A DNA stretch of 64,000 nt, taken from the NCBI RefSeq assembly GCF_011927695.1, contig NZ_JAATJE010000002.1:234001-298000 (forward strand), read 5' to 3'. The notes beneath the pieces were generated by a model, which saw nothing but the letters and a program-made list of their open reading frames with translations, ran no database searches and had not been told where the DNA came from. This DNA comes from Sphingomonas jejuensis. GTDB lineage: Bacteria; Pseudomonadota; Alphaproteobacteria; Sphingomonadales; Sphingomonadaceae. Each line of letters starts with the position of its first letter. The stretch's first letter is position 1. Shown one piece after another: positions 56,115 through 64,000 of this stretch. A program made the position numbers and the translations under genes.

Positions 56115-56127
56115 GTTATACTGTAAC
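56115..56127 (-). promoter_or_regulatory. Zur-like operator
   Basis: GTTATACTGTAAC, a near-perfect GTTA...TAAC palindrome resembling Fur/Zur-family boxes, lies in a GC-poor spot 48 bases before the MerC-domain gene. The rest of the 299-base gap up to 56366 shows nothing else I recognise. Confidence 0.5.
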
Positions 56128-56366
56128 CTCAGAGTCAAGCTGCGGGTTCCCGGTAGGTGAGGCCCAAGCTGCGCCGTGACCTTGATTCATCCAGGGCGGG
56201 AACCTGCCCTTCGCCTGTCGTCGCGTCGCTTTGCGTCGTCGTGCGTTGCCGCCGGAAGCCGCCTGTTCGCGTCATCAATCCTGATGTTATGGACAGTCGC
56301 GGGCGTAGGGGGGAGCAGCGAGAGGGCGCATGGTGAGGATGGCGTGGAACGGCAAGCGGGCCGGCG

Positions 56367-57128
56367 ATGTCTGACAGTCCGCTGGAGGCGCGGCTGGCGC
56401 AATACCTGACCCTGACCTTTGCCGAGCGCGACGCACTCCGCTGGCTCGAACGGCGCGAGCGCGCCCTGCCGGCCGGGGAGATCCTGATCCGCGAGGGCGA
56501 GGCGACCGACCGGCTCTACATCGTCGCGCGCGGCTGGCTGCACGGATCGGTGAAGCTGAAGGACGGGGGCCGGCAGATCCTGCGCTTCTACTTCGTGGGC
56601 GACATCAGCACGACCTTCTCCATCGCCTGGGGACAGAGCGCGGCGACGCTGCAGGCGGTGAGCGACACGCAACTGTTCGAGATCGAGAAGGACGCGTTCG
56701 GCCGGCTGTTCCGCAACCACCCGCGGCTTGGGGCGCTGCTGTTCGCGGTGTCGACGTCCGAGCAGGTGGCGATGGCCGACCGCTTGACCTCCATCGGCCG
56801 CACCGACGGCGTGACTCGGATCGCCACGCTGCTGCTCGACATCCGGTCGCGGCTGCGGGTGGTCGACGGGCTCGACGGGTCGGTGTTCTCGCTGCCGCTG
56901 ACGCAGCAGGACCTGGGCGATGCGGTGGGACTGACCAAGACGCATGTGAACCGGTCGCTGAAGGCGTTGGAGGCGACCGGGCTGGTGGAGCGGCAGGGGC
57001 GCGTCATCCGCATTAACGATGTGGAGCGACTGGCCGAGATGGTCGACTTCAAGGACCGGCACGGGTCGGTGGCGACCGACTGGCTGCCCCCGCCAGTCGC
57101 ACGGAGTGACATGGATCACACAGGCTGA
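56367..57128 (+). CDS. Crp/Fnr-family transcriptional regulator
   Basis: A 253-residue regulator with a cyclic-nucleotide-like barrel (about 20-130, with PAGEILIREGEATDRLYIV), a dimer helix and a C-terminal helix-turn-helix (LTQQDLGDAVGLTKTHVNRSLKAL cut to its core: QQDLGDAVGLTKTHVNRSL). Fnr-type cysteines are missing. It lies 131 bases upstream of the inositol-phosphate-synthase cluster in the same direction and may control it, but no binding site can be shown. Confidence 0.87.
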   Translation: MSDSPLEARLAQYLTLTFAERDALRWLERRERALPAGEILIREGEATDRLYIVARGWLHGSVKLKDGGRQILRFYFVGDISTTFSIAWGQSAATLQAVSDTQLFEIEKDAFGRLFRNHPRLGALLFAVSTSEQVAMADRLTSIGRTDGVTRIATLLLDIRSRLRVVDGLDGSVFSLPLTQQDLGDAVGLTKTHVNRSLKALEATGLVERQGRVIRINDVERLAEMVDFKDRHGSVATDWLPPPVARSDMDHTG

Positions 57129-57259
57129 GTCTTTCCGATGACATAGATCATGGCGTCGGGAACAAAATACGTTTCACGCTTTTGCGCAGTGAAACCGGCC
57201 ACGATCGCCATGGTTGAGACCGCACCGGCCCGTTCTGGGCCTTGCGGGGAAGGATCGAC

Positions 57260-58441
57260 ATGGCCGAACGTCTGGGCATCGCCATTGTGGGCGTGGGCGG
57301 GGCCGTTGCCACCACCGCGATCGCCGGCATCGAAATGATCAAGGCGGGGTCGAACAGCCTTGCCGGGCTGCCGCTTGCGGACCGCGACGTCGCCGGGCTG
57401 GTCGCCTATCGCGACCTGGAATTCGGCGGCTGGGACCTGGCCGACGACACGCTCGGCAATTGCGCGCTGAAGCATGGCGTGATCGGCGAGAAGGAGCTCG
57501 CCAATGGCGCCAGCGCGCTTAACGGCATGCGGCCGTGGAAGGCAGCGGGATCCACCGGCTATTGCGCCAACATCGACGGCGACAACAAGCTGTCGGGCGG
57601 TCACCGGGCGGCGGTCGCGCAGATCCAGGCCGATCTCGCGCGGTTCCGCGAGGAAAAGCAGCTCGACCGCGTGGTGGTGGTGAACCTGGCCTCGACCGAG
57701 CGGGTGCCGCACCCCGACGACGCGGCGCTGCAATCGCGCGAGGCGTTCGAGCGCGGGCTCGACAGCGACGACGGCGCGATCAGCCCGGCGATGCTCTATG
57801 CCTATGCGGCGATCGATGCGGATACGCCCTATGCCAATTTCACCCCTTCGGTGGCAGCGGACGTCGCGCCCCTCGCCGCCTTCGCGGCCGAGCGGAACGT
57901 GCCGGTGGCCGGCAAGGACGGCAAGACGGGCCAGACCTTCATGAAGACGGTGATCGCGCCCGCGCTGCGCGATCGCGCGCTGCATGTGGATGGCTGGTTT
58001 TCCACCAACATCCTCGGCAATTCGGACGGGCTCGCGCTCGACGATCCGAAGTCGCTGGCGTCGAAGATCGGGACCAAGGGCAGCGTGCTGGACCAGATCC
58101 TTGGCTATCCGGTCGAGGATCACATCATCATGATCCATTATTACCGCCCGCGCGGCGACGACAAGGAAGCCTGGGACAACATCGACCTGACCGGCTTCAT
58201 GGGTCAGAAGATGCAGCTGAAGCTGAACTTCCTGTGCAAGGACTCGATCCTGGCCGCGCCGCTCGCCATCGAGATCGCGCGGTGCCTGGATCTGGCGCAG
58301 CAGCGCGGCCAGGGCGGCGTGCAGGAGCAGCTCGGCCTGTTCTTCAAGCTGCCGCAGACGGCAGGCGGGCGCCAGCCGATCCACGGCGTGCCCGAGCAGC
58401 AGGCGATCCTCGACCGCTGGCTGGATCGCGTGGAGGCGTGA
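57260..58441 (+). CDS. Inositol-3-phosphate synthase family protein
   Basis: A 393-residue NAD-dependent synthase of the myo-inositol-1-phosphate synthase family, which cyclises glucose 6-phosphate. The Rossmann start IAIVGVGGAVATTAI and the blocks VVVVNLASTERVP, FSTNILGNSDGLAL and MGQKMQLKLNFLCKDSILAAPL support it. GGGGAAGGATC precedes the ATG at 57260. It opens a run of seven coupled genes and overlaps the next by GTGA, so its product probably feeds the pathway encoded there. Confidence 0.9.
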   Translation: MAERLGIAIVGVGGAVATTAIAGIEMIKAGSNSLAGLPLADRDVAGLVAYRDLEFGGWDLADDTLGNCALKHGVIGEKELANGASALNGMRPWKAAGSTGYCANIDGDNKLSGGHRAAVAQIQADLARFREEKQLDRVVVVNLASTERVPHPDDAALQSREAFERGLDSDDGAISPAMLYAYAAIDADTPYANFTPSVAADVAPLAAFAAERNVPVAGKDGKTGQTFMKTVIAPALRDRALHVDGWFSTNILGNSDGLALDDPKSLASKIGTKGSVLDQILGYPVEDHIIMIHYYRPRGDDKEAWDNIDLTGFMGQKMQLKLNFLCKDSILAAPLAIEIARCLDLAQQRGQGGVQEQLGLFFKLPQTAGGRQPIHGVPEQQAILDRWLDRVEA

Positions 58442-59388
58442 CTGGAGCGCTGGCCGATCCGATGTCGGCGGCGGTGCGCGGGCGATTGTCGCCGGCGGCG
58501 CTGCCGCTGTTCCGCGAACTCGGCGACCTGAAGCGGATCCGCTCCGCCGAAGCGGCGGGGTCGATCGCCGAGCGGCTGTTCGTGGCGGCATGGGCGGCGC
58601 TGATCCGCGGCGAGCCGGCCGAAGACGTGATGGCGCGCGTGACCGGTGCCGCGCTGGTGTCGGCCCGGCTGGGCGACATCGACCTGGTCGTGCTCGACCG
58701 GCTTGGGATCGGAACCCGGGCCGAGAGCATCTTGGAGCGTGCCTTCGACGAGCTGGCAGACGAGGGGGTGATCGAGGACGATGCGCTCCGCACGCATATT
58801 CGCGGCGCGTTGCCGCAGGGCCGGCCGCAGATGGGCCCCGTCCCGCCCTTCGTCGGCAAGCTGGCGCGGCAGCCGCGCGCGGGCGTCACCTGTCCGGGGC
58901 GGCCGCGCATCATGCTCCAGCCGCCGGAGAACCACGCCGAGCACTGCCTGATGGTCGCCGTCTACGGCGTGATCGCAAGCCCGTGGCACCGGGCCGATGC
59001 CACGAGAGTCTTCCTGGCCGGGCTGGCCCACCACCTGCACAACGCCGACATGCCCGACAGCGGCTATTCCGGCGAGATGCTGCTGGGCGAGGCGCTGAAC
59101 GATGCCATCGCAAACGCGCGTGCTGCCGCGACCGCGGAGATCGCCGAGATGGCGCCCACCCTGGTCGACCAGGTGGAAGACGCGCTGGCGCCGATCAGCG
59201 GCGACAGTACGGGCGAAGCGCGCGCGTTCCACGTCGCCGACGTGCTCGACCGCGTGCTGGAGATCGAGCAGTTCACCCGCGCAGGCCGGCTGGCCATGGA
59301 CGTGGTGCTGGGCGACTATGGCCTGGTGCATGACGGTCCGGTGAAGGCGTTCCACGACCGCATCCTGGCCGATGCGGGCCTGGCGTGA
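58438..59388 (+). CDS. HD-domain-like protein
   Basis: A 316-residue helical protein. The C-terminal half resembles an HD phosphohydrolase, with ENHAEHCLMVAVYG and GLAHHLHNADMPDSGYSGEM, but the usual His-Asp pair reads His-His, so metal binding may differ. The N-terminal 150 residues have no match I know. The GTG at 58438 overlaps the synthase stop; an ATG at 58462 is possible. The role in the pathway is open. Confidence 0.7.
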   Translation: MTGALADPMSAAVRGRLSPAALPLFRELGDLKRIRSAEAAGSIAERLFVAAWAALIRGEPAEDVMARVTGAALVSARLGDIDLVVLDRLGIGTRAESILERAFDELADEGVIEDDALRTHIRGALPQGRPQMGPVPPFVGKLARQPRAGVTCPGRPRIMLQPPENHAEHCLMVAVYGVIASPWHRADATRVFLAGLAHHLHNADMPDSGYSGEMLLGEALNDAIANARAAATAEIAEMAPTLVDQVEDALAPISGDSTGEARAFHVADVLDRVLEIEQFTRAGRLAMDVVLGDYGLVHDGPVKAFHDRILADAGLA

Positions 59389-60518
59389 GCCTGCTCGACA
59401 CGCTGCGGTCCCCGGTCACGGGCCAATTGCTGGAGCGGGACACGCCGCATTCGCTCGCCGCGCCGGGTGAACGCTGGCCGATCGTCGACGGCATCCCTTA
59501 TCTCAGGACCGAGAGCGAGGGGCTGGTGGCCGTCGCGCTCGACCATCTGGACGCCGACTGCCCCGACGACGCGCTGGTGGCGCTGCTGACCGACCAGGAT
59601 GGCTGGTGGACGGGACCCGCGACCGACCTGGGCGAGCTGAAGCGGCTGGTGCGGGAGCGGGACAGCCTGACCTTGCGCGAGGCGATGGCGCTGCTCCGGA
59701 TGGGGCCGGTCGCGGATTATTTCGCGCATCGCTGGGTCGACCCGACCTATCTGGCCGGCCTTGCCCTGATCGAGGCGCACTGGGCGGCGGCCGGGACCGC
59801 CTTCGAGCTGGCGTGCGGCATCGGCCATTACCTGCGCGAGCTGACCCGCCGAGGGACCGCCTGCCTGGGCGCGGACGTGGTGTTCTCCAAATGCTGGCTC
59901 GCCAAGCACTGGGTGGCGCCGGACGCCGATTATCTTGTGTTCGATGCCGCCGCGCCGTGGCCGATCGCCGGGCAGCGCTTCGACCTCACCATGTGCCAGG
60001 ACGCCTTCTACTTCCTGCCGGAGCAGCAGGAGATCGCACGGCGGCTGCGCGCGGTGACGGAGGCCGACGGGACGCTGCTGGTCGGCCACCTCCACAATTC
60101 CGAGTACTGGAACGGCAGCAAGGGCCCGGCGCGGCCCTGGTCCGACTGGGCGGCGATCTTCCCCGACGCAGCCGTCTATGACGAGGGGGCGCTGCTGCAC
60201 GCCCTGTTGGTCGCCGGGCGCGCGGAGCCCCAGGGGTGGTACGAGGATCGCAAGGTCGAGGCCTGGTCGCTGGCGGAGCCGGCTCGTCCGGCGCGGCCGG
60301 TGGATGGCGGGATCGCGCTGCCGCCGCCCGGCGCGGTGCTTCGCCCCAATCCGCTGGTCGGCGCCGAGGCCGGGCACGAGCATGTGCAATGGCCGTCGCC
60401 GCGCTGGCGCGACGAATATGGGCCGGGCTGCTTCTGGGCGAACCGCGACGACGAGCTGGGCTTCGTGCCCGACCCCGTTCGGTTGCGCCGCGTGGTCGAC
60501 CTGCCGGAGCGGTGGTGA
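59385..60518 (+). CDS. SAM-dependent methyltransferase-like protein
   Basis: A 377-residue protein. Residues 1-45 look like a Trm112-type segment without its cysteines (SPVTGQLLERD, WPIVDGIPYL). The methyltransferase core includes FELACGIGHYLRELTRRG (SAM motif I), DLTMCQDAFYFLPEQQEIARRL and DGTLLVGHLHN. The C-terminal 100 residues are specific to this type. The GTG start overlaps the previous stop. Confidence 0.78.
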   Translation: MSLLDTLRSPVTGQLLERDTPHSLAAPGERWPIVDGIPYLRTESEGLVAVALDHLDADCPDDALVALLTDQDGWWTGPATDLGELKRLVRERDSLTLREAMALLRMGPVADYFAHRWVDPTYLAGLALIEAHWAAAGTAFELACGIGHYLRELTRRGTACLGADVVFSKCWLAKHWVAPDADYLVFDAAAPWPIAGQRFDLTMCQDAFYFLPEQQEIARRLRAVTEADGTLLVGHLHNSEYWNGSKGPARPWSDWAAIFPDAAVYDEGALLHALLVAGRAEPQGWYEDRKVEAWSLAEPARPARPVDGGIALPPPGAVLRPNPLVGAEAGHEHVQWPSPRWRDEYGPGCFWANRDDELGFVPDPVRLRRVVDLPERW

Positions 60519-61516
60519 TGCGCTGGGGGATCGCCGGCTATGGCTGGGTCGCACGCGACCACATGGCGCCCGGGATCGGGGCGGCCGGCGGCCGCGTGAC
60601 GGCGATCGCCGATCCCTCCCCCGCCGCGCGTGCCCGCGCCGAGGCGCGCGGCATCGAGGCCTTCGACAGCGTGGAGGCGATGGCGTCGGCCGGCGCCTGC
60701 GACCTTGTCTATGTCGCGACGCCGAACGACGCCCATGCCGGTCCCGTGCTTGCAGCGGTGGGTGCTGGCCTGCCCGTGCTGTGCGAGAAGCCGGTGGCGG
60801 CCTCCCTCGCCGAGGCGGAGTTGATGGCGGCCGGCGTCGAGGCAGCCGGCGTGCTCTACGGCACGGCGTTCGACCAGCGTCACCATCCCGCGCACCGCGC
60901 GATGGCGGAGGCGATCGGCAGCGGCGCCATCGGTCGTCCGATCGGCGTCAGAATCGTCTACGCCTGCTGGGTCGACCCGCTGTGGACGCCGGACGGCGAC
61001 GCGCATGACAACTGGCGCGCCGATCCCGCGCGGGCGGGCGGCGGCGCGGTGATCGACCTGGCGCTTCACGGGCTGGACCTCGCCCAGCGGGTGCTGGGCG
61101 AGCCAGTGGACGCGCTCTCCATCGTCCTGCAGCAGCGGATCCACGATTATGCCGTTGACGATGGCGGCATGCTGATGGGGCGGACGGCGTCGGGCGTGCT
61201 GTTCCAGAGCCATGTCGCCTATAACTGTGCCGAGGTGCTGCCGCGACGCCGGCTGGAGGTGCTGGGCGAGCACGGCATGATCGTCGCCACCGACACCATG
61301 GGTCAGACGGCGGGCGGCACGCTCGTGCGGCGATGCGGGCGGAGCGGCGAGGAACAACCTATTGCCTTTGATGCCGACACCAGCCCCTTTGCCGCGCAGG
61401 CAGCCGCCTTCATGGCGGCGGCGCGGGGCGACGCCCATGATTTTTCGGTGCATCGCGACCTGTCGCTGATGCGCGTCTTCGACCGAGCCTATCGAGAGGC
61501 GATTGCATGCCGTTGA
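60518..61516 (+). CDS. Gfo/Idh/MocA-family oxidoreductase
   Basis: A 332-residue NAD(P)-dependent dehydrogenase. The nucleotide fold begins MRWGIAGYGWVARDH, the EKP signature is LCEKPVAASLAEAE, and GGGAVIDLALHGLDLA follows. Relatives oxidise inositol or sugars, which suits a cluster with an inositol-phosphate synthase. The ATG is coupled by TGATG to the methyltransferase gene. Confidence 0.9.
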   Translation: MRWGIAGYGWVARDHMAPGIGAAGGRVTAIADPSPAARARAEARGIEAFDSVEAMASAGACDLVYVATPNDAHAGPVLAAVGAGLPVLCEKPVAASLAEAELMAAGVEAAGVLYGTAFDQRHHPAHRAMAEAIGSGAIGRPIGVRIVYACWVDPLWTPDGDAHDNWRADPARAGGGAVIDLALHGLDLAQRVLGEPVDALSIVLQQRIHDYAVDDGGMLMGRTASGVLFQSHVAYNCAEVLPRRRLEVLGEHGMIVATDTMGQTAGGTLVRRCGRSGEEQPIAFDADTSPFAAQAAAFMAAARGDAHDFSVHRDLSLMRVFDRAYREAIACR

Positions 61517-62322
61517 GCCATTTCGCCTGCGCCAACTGCGGCTTCTGGCAGCATCATTTCGCCCCGCCGGATTGCCCGGTGTGCAGCGATGTGCGCAACG
61601 ATCTGCCGCCCGACGGCTGGCACTTCCTGCCAGAAGCTGAGGTCACCGCGACGCACCAGGGCGATGCGCGGGAGGTCGCGCCCGGGCTGTGGGCCTTCAC
61701 GACCCGCCCGGCGCTGGGGCTGGCCGGTACGGGCTGGCTGATCGTGCGCGACAGCGGCAACATCGCGTTCGAGGCGGCACCCTATTACAGCGCCGCGATG
61801 ATCGCGCAGATCGATGCGCTCGGCGGGATCGCGATCCTGTCGGCGAGCCATGCCCATGGTTATGGCGCGCTGTTCCAGCTCCAGCGGCACTTCGACCCGG
61901 CGGTGGTCGCGATCCACCGCGACGACCTGAAGATGACCAAGGCGTTCCGCGTCACGGCCCCGTTCGACGACATGCTGGAGTTGGCCCCCGGATACACGCT
62001 GCACCATGTCGGCGGCCATTATGAAGGGCAGGCGTGCCTCCACGATGCACTCGGAGGCCGGCTGTTCTGCGGCGACATGTTCAAGATCGACCAGCACCCC
62101 GACGGGCGGTCGCATGCGATCTCCAGCCACAAGGCATTCCACAAGGATATTCCGCTGACCCACGCCGAGCTTCGCCGCTACCGCGACGTGATCGCCCCGC
62201 TGTCCTTTGACGCGGTGCTGACCCCCTTCGAATATGCGCCGGACATCGGCCGCGACACGGCACTGGCCGCGCTGGAGGACGGATTGTCGCGCGCGCCGGG
62301 TGTCAGGAGGATGCCGCTGTGA
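61507..62322 (+). CDS. Zinc-ribbon metallo-beta-lactamase-like protein
   Basis: A 271-residue protein with a rubredoxin-like zinc ribbon at its N-terminus (C8/C11 and C23/C26) and a metallo-beta-lactamase-type fold. The usual HxHxDH motif reads SHAHGYGAL, keeping HxH but losing the Asp-His pair; GGHYEGQ and FCGDMF correspond to later strands. It may hold one metal or none. It overlaps the dehydrogenase gene by 10 bases. Confidence 0.78.
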   Translation: MPLSHFACANCGFWQHHFAPPDCPVCSDVRNDLPPDGWHFLPEAEVTATHQGDAREVAPGLWAFTTRPALGLAGTGWLIVRDSGNIAFEAAPYYSAAMIAQIDALGGIAILSASHAHGYGALFQLQRHFDPAVVAIHRDDLKMTKAFRVTAPFDDMLELAPGYTLHHVGGHYEGQACLHDALGGRLFCGDMFKIDQHPDGRSHAISSHKAFHKDIPLTHAELRRYRDVIAPLSFDAVLTPFEYAPDIGRDTALAALEDGLSRAPGVRRMPL

Positions 62323-63809
62323 GGTCCGGCCTGCCGACCGATCTGGGTGCCGCCGCGCGCGCCTACCTCGATGCCTTTCCGAAGGGCGACGTGGTGGCGT
62401 TTCCGATCCACCCGCTCGATCGGCTGGGCCTGCCGGTCTGGGTCGTCGCCCTGTTCCCGGAGGACGAGGCGCTGTCCGGCATCATGCCTTATGGCGTGGG
62501 GTACGGCGCGACTGACGAGGCCGCGGTGCTCGGCGGGCTCGGCGAGATCGCTGAGATGGTGTGGCCGACACTGACGCTGGGCAGCCGTGCAAAGACGCGC
62601 GGCAGCTTCACGACGCTTGTCGCCACGCTTGGCGAGCGATCGGTGGCCGATCCGCTGACGCTCTGCCTGCCGGCCGGATCCCCCGTCGACCGGGACACGG
62701 TGCTGGAATGGGTGGAGGCGAAGCGCTGGACCGACGGATCGACCGTGCTGGTGCCGATCGACCTGGCCGCCTACTCCGCCAAGGAGCTGTCGCCCGGGTA
62801 CCGCCCGTTCACGACGATCATCTCGAACGGCATGGGGGCCGGGCCGGACCTCGACTGGGCGATCGGGCATGGCTTGTGCGAGATCCTGCAGCGCGACGGC
62901 AATGGCCTGTTGTTCCGCGCGCTCGACCGCGGCGTGTCGCTGACGCTGAACGCGGACGTGCCTGCGTCCAGCCGGGCGATCCTCGACCGGTTCGATGCCG
63001 CCGGCATCCGCGCCATGCCGAAGTTCGCGACCGACCAATATGGCATGCCGAACCTTTACTGCGTGGGCATCGACACACGCGACGCGCCGGCCGCGCCCAT
63101 CATGGTCACGGCCTGCGGCGAGGCGTGCAACGCCGACCGCGAGGCTGCCCTCAACAAGTGCCTGACCGAGTTCGCGGCGAGCCGCGCGCGCAAGGCGTTC
63201 GCGCATGGTCCGGCCGACCTTGTCGCGCAGGTTGCACCCGACGGCTATGTCGCGCGCTTCATGGCGCAGGCGGGCGGAGCTGCGAAATCCAGCGACGGAC
63301 GCGCCTTTGCGGCCATGCAGGACTGGACGCGGCGCGATGCGGGCGAGCTGCGCGACTGGCTGGCCGGCAGCGTCCTTTCCGAACGGTCGCGCCACGATTT
63401 CAGCGCGCTGCCGTCGCGACCGGTGGCCGACGGCCATGCCCGCGCTCAGGCCGCGCGCGCCGCGGTGGAAGCGGCCGGATTCGACATCCTCTATGTCGAC
63501 ATGTCGCCGCCGGACCGCGCCGTCACCGTCGCCAAGGTGATCGTGCCGGGGATGGAGGTGGAGACGATGAGCTACTACCGGATCGGCACGCGCAACACGG
63601 AAAAGCTGCTGGCGCTCGGCTCGCCGCTGATCCGGTTCGGCGAGGAGACCGACACGCTGCGCCGCATCCGCCTGCCGGAGCTGGATGCCGAGCGGCTTGG
63701 CCACCCGCTGTTCGACACGGAGGCCGCCGACCGGCTGGTGGGGCCGCTCTATCCTCTCTACCGCGAGCCCGAGGCGCATCATGTGGCTTGGGCGGAGGCG
63801 CAGGGATGA
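62319..63809 (+). CDS. YcaO-like family protein
   Basis: A 496-residue YcaO-domain protein. YcaO enzymes use ATP to activate amide oxygens, making azolines, thioamides or amidines, mostly in peptides. Visible pieces are AVLGGLGEIAEM, ISNGMGAGPDLDWAIGHGLCEILQRD and LNKCLTEFAASRARKAF. The usual ER of the ATP-binding motif E-x-x-E-R is QR here. No TfuA, E1-like partner or precursor peptide is near. The GTG start overlaps the previous stop (GTGA). Confidence 0.82.
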   Translation: MRSGLPTDLGAAARAYLDAFPKGDVVAFPIHPLDRLGLPVWVVALFPEDEALSGIMPYGVGYGATDEAAVLGGLGEIAEMVWPTLTLGSRAKTRGSFTTLVATLGERSVADPLTLCLPAGSPVDRDTVLEWVEAKRWTDGSTVLVPIDLAAYSAKELSPGYRPFTTIISNGMGAGPDLDWAIGHGLCEILQRDGNGLLFRALDRGVSLTLNADVPASSRAILDRFDAAGIRAMPKFATDQYGMPNLYCVGIDTRDAPAAPIMVTACGEACNADREAALNKCLTEFAASRARKAFAHGPADLVAQVAPDGYVARFMAQAGGAAKSSDGRAFAAMQDWTRRDAGELRDWLAGSVLSERSRHDFSALPSRPVADGHARAQAARAAVEAAGFDILYVDMSPPDRAVTVAKVIVPGMEVETMSYYRIGTRNTEKLLALGSPLIRFGEETDTLRRIRLPELDAERLGHPLFDTEAADRLVGPLYPLYREPEAHHVAWAEAQG

Positions 63810-64000
63810 GCCTTCGGTTTGCCTACAACACCAACGGCGCGGCCAATCACCGGCTCGACGATGCGCTGCGGCTGATCGCCGATGCCGGCTATGACGGTGT
63901 GGCGCTGACGCTCGACCACCATCACCTCGATCCGTTTGCGCCCGACTGGCAGCGGGAAGCGGAGCGGGTCGGGCGGCTGCTGAACACGCTGTGGCTGGGC
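63806..64000 (+). CDS. Sugar phosphate isomerase/epimerase, N-terminal part
   Basis: The first 65 residues of a TIM-barrel protein of the AP-endonuclease-2 (xylose isomerase-like) superfamily: LRFAYNTNGAANHRLDDAL, then IADAGYDGVALTLDHHHLDPF. Such proteins isomerise or epimerise keto sugars and inosose. The start overlaps the YcaO stop. The gene runs past the window end. Confidence 0.85.
   Translation, partial: MSLRFAYNTNGAANHRLDDALRLIADAGYDGVALTLDHHHLDPFAPDWQREAERVGRLLNTLWLG

Noticed and set aside
57129-57259. Possible RiPP precursor peptide before the YcaO cluster
   Set aside because: The 131-base gap has no start with ribosome site leading to a leader-core-like peptide.
57129-57259. Fnr/Crp-type binding site before the inositol-phosphate synthase gene
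   Set aside because: No TTGAT-N4-ATCAA or TGTGA-N6-TCACA-like palindrome is convincing; GATCAT-like bits are too short.

Overview
The window is a 64 kb piece of a GC-rich alphaproteobacterial chromosome, most probably a sphingomonad (Sphingomonas or a close relative). The clues are gene families typical of that group (UrcA, PEP-CTERM with a PEPATW-type tail, MipA/OmpV, DUF2171, DUF3597), LytTR two-component pairs, a GTTC-N7-GTTC type LexA box in front of uvrA, EcfG-like stress promoters (GGAAC-N16/17-CGTT), and frequent ATGA, GTGA or TTGA start/stop overlaps. This placement is inference from gene content; no rRNA is present.

Layout. 0-7.3 kb: a PepSY-like protein, an OmpR-type two-component pair and a molybdoenzyme set (fdhD, mobA, an FdhF/YdeP-type oxidoreductase), then a Crp/Fnr regulator preceded by a stop-interrupted DUF6894 gene. 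7.3-16.5 kb: MipA, a quinone-oxidoreductase-like MDR enzyme, a SYG/RGG-rich DUF2171 protein, tRNA-Ala(CGC), NUDIX, extensin-like, a LytS/LytTR pair, UrcA and a PEP-CTERM protein. 16.6-23 kb: an S9 peptidase, SDR, a GH130-like protein, and a DNA methyltransferase fused to a nuclease-like domain but broken by an amber codon. 23.1-26.0 kb: uvrA with a LexA box. 26.1-28.5 kb: an AT-rich two-gene island unlike its surroundings. 28.5-33.2 kb: SRAP between two REP-like repeats, then a run of small stress-type genes (cold shock, DUF3597, OsmC, histone-H1-like, glycine-zipper, acidic proteins). 33-37 kb: MFS exporter, infA, maf, RNase E/G, yacG, tRNA-Phe, sspB. 37.3-41 kb: hisB-yciI-hisHAFE-HIT operon. 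41-52 kb: amino-acid permease, PfkB kinase, EI24 protein, lipoprotein, NatAB-like ABC exporter, msrB, a second LytS/LytTR pair, TonB receptor. 52-57 kb: lepA, beta-propeller protein, tRNA-Pro(CGG), MerC-like protein with a Zur-like box, Crp/Fnr regulator. 57.3-64 kb: seven translationally coupled genes built around an inositol-phosphate synthase and a YcaO enzyme, running off the window.

Two regions look most likely to hold something undescribed. The AT-rich pair at 26.1-28.5 kb encodes a HARE-HTH plus degenerate NUDIX-like protein and a HEAT-like protein with an effector-associated type C-terminus; it resembles a horizontally acquired defence module. The coupled cluster from 57.3 kb (inositol-phosphate synthase, HD-like protein, methyltransferase, Gfo/Idh/MocA dehydrogenase, zinc-ribbon metallo-beta-lactamase-like protein, YcaO, TIM-barrel isomerase) looks like a biosynthetic pathway for an inositol- or sugar-derived small molecule with no visible peptide precursor.

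Three genes carry apparent disruptions: the DUF6894 gene (nonsense), the methyltransferase (amber) and a glycine-zipper gene (1-nt frameshift). Sequencing error cannot be excluded for any of them from this sequence alone.
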